From contig SKPU01000017.1 in NCBI GenBank assembly GCA_007119335.1, forward strand, positions 1-10,226: DNA of 10,226 nucleotides, read 5' to 3'. The position numbers and the translations under genes were made by a program. The notes beneath the pieces are model-generated. The model worked only from the letters and a program-made list of their open reading frames with translations. It searched no databases and was not told where the DNA came from. This document shows positions 1-8,300 of this stretch, in pieces. Source of the DNA: Syntrophomonadaceae bacterium (lineage in GTDB: Bacteria; Bacillota; Dethiobacteria; DTU022). How positions within the stretch are numbered: the first letter of the stretch is position 1; each line of letters starts with the position of its first letter.

Positions 1-2692
1 GTTCGATGGGCCAATCTGTTAAATCAACCGATCCGCTCTGTTTAGGAGGTGGCTGCTTCAGACATGAAGCTTCCCGCAATTTGAAATGACTGTGATCCTC
101 CAGCCGCTCCTTTGATCGCAGAATATCGAGCTGCTTCTGCAGGGCTTTGTAAAAATCACCGAGTCTTTTGTAACCATAACTTCTCTGCGGAGGGGCATTA
201 TCCGGAGCTTCTCCAAAATAAGGCAGGTAAAGTCTTGATTTAGCCCGAGTCATGGATACATAGAGCAGGCGCTGGTTTTCCTCGATCGTTTCCTGCTTGA
301 TAGCGCTGTCGATTTCTCCGGTTGCTTTGCCGATATGCAGGCGCCGTTCGTTGTCCTGATGATAAATGTTTGTTTCAAGCCCGCCGCCCCTGTAATTGCC
401 AAATCCGCCACCGATAAAAACTACTTCCGCTTCAAGCCCCTTGGCTTTGTGCATGGTTAGAATCTGCACCGCTTCTTTATCTGTTTCGAGACGCTGTACA
501 TTGCCCTCGCGGCCTTCCGGCAGTTTCCTCTGGTCAATGCGGGCTTTGAGGCTGCGATTAAGCTCGGTCAGTGATACCGGTCTTGAATATGCTTCGGCCT
601 GAAGCAATTCAAATAGGTGGAGATAGTTAGTCAGAGCACGTTCATTTCCTTCAAAGATCAGCCGCCTGACGATCCCCGATCCATTAATGATCTGATCAAA
701 AAGCCGGGACCAGGCATGTGTTTCGGCCAACTGCTTCCATTCGAGCAGCAGGCCGGTCAGCGGATGACTTTCACCGGCGTCCCGCCAGTCCGGAAGATCC
801 ACTAAAGGGACATCGAAGAAAGGGGTCAGCCAGGCTGACATCCGGATCCCGGGTTCTGTAGGCGTGTTGATCGCGCTTAGCAATCTATGGACATCATGAG
901 CTTCCTCGGTTTGGAAGAGCCCGTCCTGCTTGTAGTAGGCGTGGGGTATACCGTAATTGCGAAGCACCCGGCCAATCAATTGCCCTTCCCTGGCGGAGCG
1001 GGTCAGAATATAGATATCGCTCAGCTTGATCTTTGAAAACTCTTTATTTTTGCCGTCGGCCACCAGAAGGCCTTCTTCGCCAATCAGCTTTTTTATTTCT
1101 TCTCCGATGAAACAGGCCGTGCCCCATTTAACGGCCGAGGCATTTAATTTTTTCTCCCTGCCGTGAAGATGGATAAGCTGAACCGGGACAGCAGGTTTTC
1201 CTGCTTCCCTTGCGGCCTTTGACTTGTCGCCGCTCTGCACCGGTTTATCGTAACTGTTCAGACCGTCGAAAAAGGCGGATCCCTGTTCATCTTCGGCAGT
1301 TAGAATTTCATTAATTGAGTCAATGAGCGGTTCGGTGGAGCGATAATTATAGGTTAGAGCTACCCGTGAAGCATTGCACTGACCGATCAGATATTTTTTT
1401 GCCACTTCATAGGTATGGACATCCGCGCCTCGAAAGCCGTAGATAGCCTGTTTAGGATCACCAATTACAAAGAGACGGTGTTCCCTGGTCTCTTCTACGA
1501 AAATATGCCGGAAGATATCCCACTGCACCGGATCTGTATCCTGGAACTCATCAACCAGGGCGTATTTCCAGCGTTTCCTGAGTGAGTCTACAAGTACTTT
1601 GGCGCCATCCCCTTTAAGCGCTTCCTGCACTCCGAGGAGCAGATCATCGTAATCAATCAGTCCGAGCGCCTGCTTCCTGGCCGCCAAACGTTCCTGGACC
1701 CGCGGCAGCAGCTGATAGACGAAAAAGCTGCCCGCAGGCGCCGCTCTCTGCTCCATCTCGTCAAGTTTTTTAGCAAGTTCCCGCAGGATTGCGGGCGCTC
1801 CTGTCATTTCGGCCGCTCTGCGCAGGTTGTCAATTTGGGTCCCTTTTTCCCCGGCCAGGCTGCGCTTAAAGCTTGCCCACTCGATAAAAAGAGAAATTGC
1901 TTCCAGGGGATTGGTTGATTCCTCTAAACCGGAGAGGGCATTAAAGAGCCCTTCAAGATGGCTTTCAAAGCCTTCGCGAGTTTTTTTATTGCTGAATAAC
2001 TCCGGTTCCGCCGCTTTCAAATTCTCCAGGGGTGGCAGCCCGCCAGCTGCCCTTACAAACCCTTCCGGATCCCACAGTGGAGTAACCGGACAGCGGACCG
2101 GACAGCCCTCCCGGTGGCAATCGTAAAGGAGCTGTTCCAGAGTCTCTAATCGGTTATCCTGTTCAACCCAGAGCCTTAAAGAAGCACCGACCAGTCCTTC
2201 TTCTACCAGCGCTGTTCGAATTTCTTCCCTGAAAGCCAGTCCGAACATTTCTTTACCATCGCCATGTTCCTGTTCAAAAAGACGTCCGCTCAGAAAAGCC
2301 TGTTCAGAGAGAATCCGCTGACAGAATCCGTGTATAGTTGAGATAGCAGCGCCGTCAAAACGGAAGAGCGCATCACGGAGCCGCCCCCTGGTGGCTTGAT
2401 CGATTTTCCAGTAACCCTCCGGGTTGCCATCCGGTATTTTTTCTTCTCCTTCATCGCAGGCTTTACGGATCAAAGATCTGACTCGTTCACGAAGCTCCCG
2501 GGTTGCCGCATCGGTGAAGGTGACGACCAGGATTTCCTCTATTTTGGCCCGGTCGTTAATGATTAGATCAAGGACCAGGTGTTCCAGCGTGAAGGTTTTG
2601 CCTGTTCCTGCCGAAGCCTCGATAATAGCGTGGCCTTGATCTAATTCAGGGTTGGCCAGAATTCCGGGCCGTTCGTAGTAGGTCGTCTTCAT
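1..2692 (-). CDS. recB: RecB: exodeoxyribonuclease V beta subunit, helicase part (3' end outside window)
   Basis: This is the 3'-to-5' SF1A helicase and nuclease subunit of RecBCD, which processes double-strand DNA ends for RecA-mediated repair in the cytoplasm. The first 897 residues are visible and remain open to the window edge. All UvrD-type helicase motifs can be read: Walker A ASAGTGKT (26-33), motif Ia VVTFTDAATRE (~56-66), motif Ib STIHGFC (118-124), Walker B VDEFQD (380-385), motif III GDPKQAIYGFRG, motif IV LTYNYRS, motif V TMHKAKGLE (746-754) and motif VI YVSMTRAK (~811-818). EASAGTGKT and STIHGFCQR are typical of RecB rather than AddA or UvrD. E. coli RecB has 1180 residues with its nuclease domain after about 930, so the nuclease should lie left of position 1. 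The ATG overlaps the recC stop by one base (TGATG), with GGAGGG six bases upstream, implying translational coupling. No disruption is seen. Confidence 0.95.
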   Translation of the reverse strand, partial: MKTTYYERPGILANPELDQGHAIIEASAGTGKTFTLEHLVLDLIINDRAKIEEILVVTFTDAATRELRERVRSLIRKACDEGEEKIPDGNPEGYWKIDQATRGRLRDALFRFDGAAISTIHGFCQRILSEQAFLSGRLFEQEHGDGKEMFGLAFREEIRTALVEEGLVGASLRLWVEQDNRLETLEQLLYDCHREGCPVRCPVTPLWDPEGFVRAAGGLPPLENLKAAEPELFSNKKTREGFESHLEGLFNALSGLEESTNPLEAISLFIEWASFKRSLAGEKGTQIDNLRRAAEMTGAPAILRELAKKLDEMEQRAAPAGSFFVYQLLPRVQERLAARKQALGLIDYDDLLLGVQEALKGDGAKVLVDSLRKRWKYALVDEFQDTDPVQWDIFRHIFVEETREHRLFVIGDPKQAIYGFRGADVHTYEVAKKYLIGQCNASRVALTYNYRSTEPLIDSINEILTAEDEQGSAFFDGLNSYDKPVQSGDKSKAAREAGKPAVPVQLIHLHGREKKLNASAVKWGTACFIGEEIKKLIGEEGLLVADGKNKEFSKIKLSDIYILTRSAREGQLIGRVLRNYGIPHAYYKQDGLFQTEEAHDVHRLLSAINTPTEPGIRMSAWLTPFFDVPLVDLPDWRDAGESHPLTGLLLEWKQLAETHAWSRLFDQIINGSGIVRRLIFEGNERALTNYLHLFELLQAEAYSRPVSLTELNRSLKARIDQRKLPEGREGNVQRLETDKEAVQILTMHKAKGLEAEVVFIGGGFGNYRGGGLETNIYHQDNERRLHIGKATGEIDSAIKQETIEENQRLLYVSMTRAKSRLYLPYFGEAPDNAPPQRSYGYKRLGDFYKALQKQLDILRSKERLEDHSHFKLREASCLKQPPPKQSGSVDLTDWPIE

Positions 2693-5600
2693 CAGAAACC
2701 CTCCATGTCGACAAGATCTTTAAATAGGGGGCCGAAACGCCGGGCTGCCAGGCGGACTGCTTCTTCGGCCGGCGGCGGCGCATAAGAGCGCGGTGAAGGC
2801 ACCGGTCCCCAGAGGCTGGAAAACCGGGACCATTCGTTTTCGGCTAACTCTGCAACCCGCAGTCGTAAATTTTCACCATTCAAAGAAGAGGGGCCCTGGT
2901 CTGTTTGAGCAGGCTTACCTTTTTTGCTTTCCTTTTGCAAGTTGATTTGCTCGTTATATTCCAGAAAAACAGCCTCGCAGGGCAGAAGGTGAGCATGAAA
3001 GCCATTTAAAAGATCTGTAACCACATCTTTCAGCCACGCCCGGGCCCGGTCTGCGTCCAAGGGGCGAAGCCGTATTTCAATGGTTCCTTTTTGATCGGGA
3101 TCACCGGCATGACAGATAACTATACGCCGCTCGGCAGTTCCTGCTTCATGCATAGCCGAAAGAACTATGTGGTCGACCATGCCCCTCAGTAGGTAGCGGA
3201 AACTGCGACCCAACACGGCATCGCTTCGATCGGTTGTTTTTTTATTTGGCTGAAAGGTAATCGTAGTCAGGCGGTCATCAAAAAGCGCTTCGGTTTGGCC
3301 GCTGATCTGCACCGGCGCTATCCGGCTCGCTTCTTCCGGGCCGGATAGCTGGATATCTAATAGCAGTGGATCAAGGACGGTTTCAGTAGAACATTGTTCC
3401 CTGGAGCGGCCAAGGCGAATCCGGTGTAAAGGGACGGGGATGTCCCCTGTTTCTAAGGCTTGTTTCTCGAAGCTATGCAAACTTTCCACCCGGGCCTGCC
3501 ATTCTCCGAGAATTGTATGGTGGCGCTTTGCATTGACCTGGGCCAAAATGCCAACCGGAATATGGCCTTTCAACCGCAAGCGCGCCATTCTTTCTTCGTA
3601 TGCTTCCGCCGGATTGATCCGGTTTGCCGCGGCATCGAGAAAGACATCGCGAAGCAGCGTGGTTTCAAGGGATCTGCTGACCTCGAAATCCTCTTCTTCG
3701 CGTTCAGCAAGATCTTCTTCCTCCTCTACAAGACCGAGCATCGCAGAGGCCCAGCCCTGCATCGGGCACTGCAGGAATTTCCTGATCACTGAGATAGAAA
3801 TTGAAATCGGCGCCTCCACGTTAGACTCTTCATTAAGCCCGGCTTCCTGGGGCATGGAGGTGATTGAACTGGCTGCCGGAGGATCTCCCGGAAGAGAGAG
3901 CATGGTGGAGAGTTTATGCCAGGCTTCCGGGCTCAAAACTTGTTTTATATTCTTCAATTTATCTGCGGCCGCATTTTCCCTGACTGCATTTTCCTCCACT
4001 GCCGGCGCTTCGACACTCGAGTGCTCATCGGTCTGCGCCCCGGGACCTGAAAACAATTTCTCATGCAGGTCGCTGCTGATCGCCTGAACCCGGGCTTCCG
4101 TTTTTGCTTCGTCAATAAAGGTTTCATCAGCACCGGTTAAATCGTCATAACGCCGCAGGGCAGGCTCCAGGCGAAGGGTTTTGATCCCTTCTGCGCCCAG
4201 GTAGCCGCTTTGAAGTATGTGGAGCAGCTCCTGGACTACGGCGGAAGGCTGCAGTGGGTCGCCGGTTTGTTCATCTCGCCTAACGTAGGACAGATAAAGT
4301 TGGTCGCGGGCACATAACAAGGTTTCAAGGAACATGTAGCGGTCCCGTTCAGATGGGTCAACGTCCCCGGCCCGGCGTTTCGCCGCGCGCAGATCGAGGG
4401 CGTCTCTTTGGCCCGAGGCAGGAAATAAACCTTCGCCAAGCCCGAGCACAAAGACTGCCCGAAAAGGAATAGCCCGCATCGGAAGGAAGGAGGAAACGAC
4501 TACGCCTTCAGCGAGATACTGGCCCCGTCCGCCGTTTAAAGATTCAATGGCCCCGAGGGCAATTTCCGCTGCGACCCGGCCGCTTACCTCATAACCCAGA
4601 TCCATTACTTCAAGCCTGTTCAGGGCATTTAAAAGGCGCAGGCGATCTCGCGAGTCGGCTCCGTCATCTGAGTAAAGATAAGCGTCGATTTGGGCAGAAT
4701 AAAATCTGGCCCAGTCAGAAAGGGTTAAGCGCTGTTCCCGGACGAAGCGGGAATCGGCAAATAGCGAGCGGGCCAGTAAACCGAAACGCGCTGCCGGATT
4801 CATTGCTGAGCCGTGGACCTCTTCGACCAGCCATCTGCCCTGGTTTGTCTCGAAAATTCTTTGATCGCCGCTTTTTTCTCCAGTCATAAAAGCCCCGAGA
4901 GCGAGTCGCCGGATTCCCTGGTCCCAGTTATAGACGTCTTCATTGATATAGGTGCCTTTATGATCAGAGTGATCGGCTCCAAACATGATCCCTAAATTCT
5001 CCGTCATGCCGGCCAAAAGATCAGGGTTGAGATCCTCAAAGCGATCAATCACAGCGGAGTGGCTGATTAAATTGAGAACTTCAGAGCGTGAGAAACGGCC
5101 AAAAGGGAGCTCTAAAAGCATGCTCATTGCTTCGATAAAGCGGCTGCCTGCGGAGCCCGGCAAATCAGAAACGCTGCTGGGCAGATCATTGGAAGAAGCA
5201 AAAACTGCCTCAACCTGAGGCAGGTACAGATCCCGCTCGGCACTGTTTACGATAACTGCAATATCACTGAAGCGCAGGGGGTCCTGACCGGGTTGAGGTT
5301 TGTCGTCACGCATTAGCCGCCAGATTTGATCGGCAACCCATTCAACTTCTCGGCGTATTGAAGGTGCGGCGATCAGTTTTAGGGATTGATCCGGGGAATG
5401 GGGGGTGGTGGTCTGCTGTGGATCAGGATCTGCAGCCCTGCTGCCCGGCCTGCCTTTTTCCTCCTGCTCCAGGTTTCGTTCCGGTTCGCGCATCAGGATA
5501 TCGCTTTGTAGGTGATGAAGCAGGCCGCTTTTTTCATCTAATGGATCAGTAAAAGCACTGATAAAGTCGCAGTCCGTCAGTTCATCAAGCAGGCGGATAT

Positions 5601-6633
5601 GTTCCCGGCCGGGGCGTCCCCAGTAACGAAGCGCGGGCGTGTCTGCTTCGTTGAGCCCGAAAGGATCTTCATCTTCTTCAGATTCGCCCGAGCTGACCGA
5701 TAAGTTTTTTGCATTTTGCTCCTTTTCCAACCGCCGGAAAAAATCCCGGTCAGTCTCAACATCTTCCCAGAACTCGGCGCAGGGGTTAAGGGCGTAAATT
5801 CTTAGAGTTCCGATTTCTCCAAGCCGGGCAAAAAGGATTTGAAAAATCCTGGCCACATATGAAACACCGAAGATGTGGACTGGTGGAAACCCTCTGCTCC
5901 GAATCTTTTCAAAAAGGGCATCGTCAAAGGCTAAATCATCAAGCGTCGCCCAGCGGCTGTTTTCTCCGGGCGGGTGGTTTACCAGGACCCCGTTTTCACC
6001 GAATACAGCGCCCCAGATAGCGCGCTGCCAGGCAACTGTCGAAGCAAAGGATGGATCTGCCGAGGCGGGATTTGCAAAAGGACCGCTGGCGAATTTGGAT
6101 CTTTTAGCTTTACCGGACCGGTTATCACTGCCATCGCCTTCCCGCCAGGCGGAAATCATCTCCGGCCGGGAAAATATATATTCCTGAAAAAGGTGAGCAA
6201 TTCTTGTAGCAAGCTGAACCCTGCGCAGATCTGCTCCATCCGCGGTAAGCTCTGCATCAGGCGAAGATAGCCCTGCGCTGGATAAGTAACTGCGCACAGG
6301 CTGCAGGGCTGGATCATTGAGCATGTCTTCATCCAGCAGAATCGTTAAAACTGCGGCCTCAATAGTGTCGAGGTCAACCAGTTTGATTTCATTCGGACAG
6401 GCTTCGGCAGCAATCTCGCCGATAAAACGCTCCAGTCTGCGGAAGCGCAGGTTAGCGGCTATGCCCATGGATTGCGCAAGGCCGAGGTTAACCCAGGTTT
6501 CCATATTCCGGTTGGGAACTACCAATTCGACAGGATCTAGTGGATGTGCCCCGCTTTCTTTTCGAGATTGCAGGTTACCGGCTAAATCCTCTAATAAGCA
6601 TTCGGTCTTGTTTGAGTAAACCAGTTCTATCAT
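2692..6633 (-). CDS. recC: RecC: exodeoxyribonuclease V gamma subunit, long form
   Basis: This is the non-catalytic scaffold of RecBCD, which splits the duplex and scans the 3' strand for Chi. From the ATG at 6633 the protein has 1313 residues, against 1122 in E. coli RecC. It matches RecC along its length: the N-terminus IELVYSNK, the block around 40-65 ending GIAANLRF, REVEWVADQIW (428-438), the PMRAIPFR / VLGLGEGLFP block (~717-738), RDRYMFLE (763-770) and SAVVQELL (797-804). No Walker A is present, as expected of an inactivated helicase fold. The region after ~942 corresponds to the inactive nuclease-like domain. The C-terminal cysteine cluster of AddB is absent, which argues for RecC over AddB. 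Extra length lies in polar or acidic insertions near 165-198, 302-332, 382-417 and 859-942. An in-frame GTG at 6642 would add three residues, but AGGGG lies only 2 nt from it and 11 nt from the ATG, so the ATG is preferred. Confidence 0.93.
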   Translation of the reverse strand: MIELVYSNKTECLLEDLAGNLQSRKESGAHPLDPVELVVPNRNMETWVNLGLAQSMGIAANLRFRRLERFIGEIAAEACPNEIKLVDLDTIEAAVLTILLDEDMLNDPALQPVRSYLSSAGLSSPDAELTADGADLRRVQLATRIAHLFQEYIFSRPEMISAWREGDGSDNRSGKAKRSKFASGPFANPASADPSFASTVAWQRAIWGAVFGENGVLVNHPPGENSRWATLDDLAFDDALFEKIRSRGFPPVHIFGVSYVARIFQILFARLGEIGTLRIYALNPCAEFWEDVETDRDFFRRLEKEQNAKNLSVSSGESEEDEDPFGLNEADTPALRYWGRPGREHIRLLDELTDCDFISAFTDPLDEKSGLLHHLQSDILMREPERNLEQEEKGRPGSRAADPDPQQTTTPHSPDQSLKLIAAPSIRREVEWVADQIWRLMRDDKPQPGQDPLRFSDIAVIVNSAERDLYLPQVEAVFASSNDLPSSVSDLPGSAGSRFIEAMSMLLELPFGRFSRSEVLNLISHSAVIDRFEDLNPDLLAGMTENLGIMFGADHSDHKGTYINEDVYNWDQGIRRLALGAFMTGEKSGDQRIFETNQGRWLVEEVHGSAMNPAARFGLLARSLFADSRFVREQRLTLSDWARFYSAQIDAYLYSDDGADSRDRLRLLNALNRLEVMDLGYEVSGRVAAEIALGAIESLNGGRGQYLAEGVVVSSFLPMRAIPFRAVFVLGLGEGLFPASGQRDALDLRAAKRRAGDVDPSERDRYMFLETLLCARDQLYLSYVRRDEQTGDPLQPSAVVQELLHILQSGYLGAEGIKTLRLEPALRRYDDLTGADETFIDEAKTEARVQAISSDLHEKLFSGPGAQTDEHSSVEAPAVEENAVRENAAADKLKNIKQVLSPEAWHKLSTMLSLPGDPPAASSITSMPQEAGLNEESNVEAPISISISVIRKFLQCPMQGWASAMLGLVEEEEDLAEREEEDFEVSRSLETTLLRDVFLDAAANRINPAEAYEERMARLRLKGHIPVGILAQVNAKRHHTILGEWQARVESLHSFEKQALETGDIPVPLHRIRLGRSREQCSTETVLDPLLLDIQLSGPEEASRIAPVQISGQTEALFDDRLTTITFQPNKKTTDRSDAVLGRSFRYLLRGMVDHIVLSAMHEAGTAERRIVICHAGDPDQKGTIEIRLRPLDADRARAWLKDVVTDLLNGFHAHLLPCEAVFLEYNEQINLQKESKKGKPAQTDQGPSSLNGENLRLRVAELAENEWSRFSSLWGPVPSPRSYAPPPAEEAVRLAARRFGPLFKDLVDMEGF
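2699..2704 (-). promoter_or_regulatory. Ribosome binding site of recB inside the recC 3' end
   Basis: GGAGGG, read on the minus strand, sits six bases before the recB ATG and within the last codons of recC. Together with the TGATG stop/start overlap it fixes the recB start. It also suggests that ribosomes ending on recC restart on recB, which would keep the two subunits near equal amounts. Confidence 0.75.
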
Positions 6634-6664
6634 CTTTAGCACTACCCCTGTTTTTCTTGATTAC

Positions 6665-6673
6665 ATTATATCA
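6665..6673 (-). promoter_or_regulatory. Extended -10 promoter for recC-recB
   Basis: On the minus strand this reads TGATATAAT, a perfect extended -10 element (TGnTATAAT, with TATAAT at 6670-6665). The -35 region is weak: TTAAGT at 6692-6687 with a 16-base spacer matches the sigma-70 consensus at three of six positions. Extended -10 promoters tolerate a poor -35 box. Transcription would start near 6658, leaving a leader of about 25 bases before the recC ATG at 6633. The gap between yihY and recC (6634-6833) otherwise holds only GC-rich CCCGGG repeats and no clear terminator. The call is from consensus matching only. Confidence 0.6.
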
Positions 6674-6833
6674 GGTATTGTACCATACTTAACCGGGAGA
6701 TGAGTTGAAAAAAGCACTGCCCGGTCTGGAATTTTTTATTTGCTGGGGGCCCGGGATTGGCAGGAGCTACTCGCTGAATTAATCATTTTCACCCGGGATG
6801 CCGGTTGGGAAACGAAACCATGGTATTTTGCGG

Positions 6834-8168
6834 CTAGAGGTCTTTGAGGAGCTTGTTCTGATCTGCCCTCTCGAGCAGGTCATAAAAATCCTGCAAGGTA
6901 TTTTGCAATGCATCCAGGGTGGGTGATGGTTTGGCAATCAGGACATCTAAGCCGTCATGATCCAGTCTTTCAAGGACCATCTTGATGCTGATAGTATTAA
7001 TATCGATCGCCGGTTGATAGGCGCTTGTCTTGGAATGCCCTGTAATGGTTTCGCTGATCAGGTTTGCAGAGCTCAAATCATTTAATATATTGCGGACCAG
7101 GCTGTTTGGAATTTGCAGGACACTTGAAACCTGCTCGGGGGTGAAAGGTTCCTCCCCTTTTTGGAAATTGGTAATTAAAAGCTGCAGGATATAGAGGGTC
7201 AGGATTTTTTTATTAAAGGGGCTGATATTCCTGGTTTCAGATTCAAACTCGTAACTGGCTACATTATGGTTGGCATAAGAGAGTTCTGCGCCAAAGAGCA
7301 CCACGATCCAGCTTGCCTGCATCCAGATCATGAGCAGGGGAAGGGCGGCAAACGAACCGTACATGGCTCCGAACCTTGCTGCGCCGATTTGAAATGCCAC
7401 ATAACCCCACTGGATCAGTTGAAAGATAGTTCCTGCCACCACACCGGCGATTAAGGCCGAGGTAAACTTAACATTAGTGTTCGGCATCACTATGTAAAGG
7501 ATCGTTAACAGGGTCCAGATTAAGATGTAGGGAATGATCTGAACAATCAGCAATAGCAGAGGGTTCAGGATAGCGCTGCTTACTTCTTCAAGCTGGGTAT
7601 TCAAGAAAACCGTCGCTACACCGGACATAATAAAAAAGAGCGGAGCAATAAACATCATTGCAAAGTAATCGCTGAATTTGCGTGACCACGGGCGGCCTTT
7701 ACTGACCTGCCAGATTTCATTAAAGGATTTTTCGATGTTGGTCAGAAGCATGGTGATTGTATAGAGGAGGATGATTATACCAAGAGCAGCAACTGTGCCC
7801 CCGTCAATTCCGGCCAGAAATGTTTCGGTCAACTCCATCAACCAGTGGAACACTTCTTCTCGTCCGATTAGAGCTGCGTCTAACTGTCTTTCTAGATATA
7901 TTTCCAGTCCGAAGCCTTGTGCAATGGCAAAGGCCAGGGCTGCTATAGGCACAATGCTTAACAGAGAATAAAAAGTTAGAGCCGGGGCCCGCAGCAACAA
8001 CTTGTCTTCATGAACGCCCCGCAAAGCAAGGATTAAGACCCGCAGTTGAGTGATTAAAAAGTGCTTAGCCGGTGACAACTCTTTAATGGGCATCCGCCAA
8101 ATATCGACCCTCAAAAAATGGGCGACATTATCTAAAGCCTTTAGTAATTCCAGGATATATTTTTTCAT
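6834..8168 (-). CDS. yihY: YihY/BrkB-family (UPF0761) inner membrane protein with C-terminal winged-helix-like domain
   Basis: This 444-residue polytopic membrane protein belongs to the YihY/BrkB family, once misnamed RNase BN; its molecular function is not established. Six hydrophobic segments are seen at about 62-88, 124-146, 168-190, 202-229, 235-262 and 272-298. The family signature is clear: RAPALTFYSLLSIVP (60-74) at the first segment, and YGSFAALPLLMIWM followed by GAELSYAN (270-300) at the last. The soluble tail from about 315 looks like a winged helix, with helices at ~320-335, FTPEQVSSVLQIPNSLVRNI (342-361), and a following helix-and-strand stretch. Tails of this kind occur in the ~430-residue forms of the family. 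The ATG at 8168 gives the expected ~60-residue cytoplasmic lead-in, but no good Shine-Dalgarno precedes it; the ATG for M26 is less likely. It has its own promoter upstream and is separate from the photolyase. Confidence 0.92.
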   Translation of the reverse strand: MKKYILELLKALDNVAHFLRVDIWRMPIKELSPAKHFLITQLRVLILALRGVHEDKLLLRAPALTFYSLLSIVPIAALAFAIAQGFGLEIYLERQLDAALIGREEVFHWLMELTETFLAGIDGGTVAALGIIILLYTITMLLTNIEKSFNEIWQVSKGRPWSRKFSDYFAMMFIAPLFFIMSGVATVFLNTQLEEVSSAILNPLLLLIVQIIPYILIWTLLTILYIVMPNTNVKFTSALIAGVVAGTIFQLIQWGYVAFQIGAARFGAMYGSFAALPLLMIWMQASWIVVLFGAELSYANHNVASYEFESETRNISPFNKKILTLYILQLLITNFQKGEEPFTPEQVSSVLQIPNSLVRNILNDLSSANLISETITGHSKTSAYQPAIDINTISIKMVLERLDHDGLDVLIAKPSPTLDALQNTLQDFYDLLERADQNKLLKDL

Positions 8169-8219
8169 AAGCTTAAGAAATCAAATGGAAGTGATAGAAA
8201 ATTTAATTTCATTAGATAA

Positions 8220-8249
8220 ATGCTATCATGATATTTGGCGGCATGTCAA
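8220..8249 (-). promoter_or_regulatory. Sigma-70-like promoter for yihY
   Basis: On the minus strand a perfect -35 box TTGACA (8249-8244) is followed after 18 bases by TAGCAT (8225-8220), a four-of-six match to TATAAT. Transcription would start near 8213, with a leader of about 45 bases before the yihY ATG. The -10 region overlaps one arm of a short inverted repeat (CTATCA at 8223-8228 and TGATAG at 8192-8197 on the plus strand), which could be an operator or chance. Confidence 0.5.
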
Positions 8250-8300
8250 TAAAAAATGCAGATTTCAATGACAAGATCATCTGGAAATGCCTGTGTGAGG

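Noticed and set aside
3440..4087. Plus-strand open frame of 215 codons
   Set aside because: It lies wholly inside recC on the opposite strand; its Ser/Arg-rich product is a typical shadow of a GC-rich coding frame, while recC shows clear family motifs.
2692..6642. AddB instead of RecC, paired with AddA
   Set aside because: No Walker A at the N-terminus and no C-terminal iron-sulfur cysteine cluster; conserved blocks match RecC, and the partner has RecB-type EASAGTGKT and STIHGFCQR motifs.
6709..6737. A run and T run flanking 18 bases, possible terminator between yihY and recC
   Set aside because: A6 and T6 can pair, but the GC-rich interior does not form a stem, so it lacks the structure of a rho-independent terminator.
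8251..8283. Possible intrinsic terminator after the photolyase (CAGAT/ATCTG stem followed by six T on the minus strand)
   Set aside because: The stem is only 5 bp with a 15-base loop and a 2-base gap before the T run; too weak to call.
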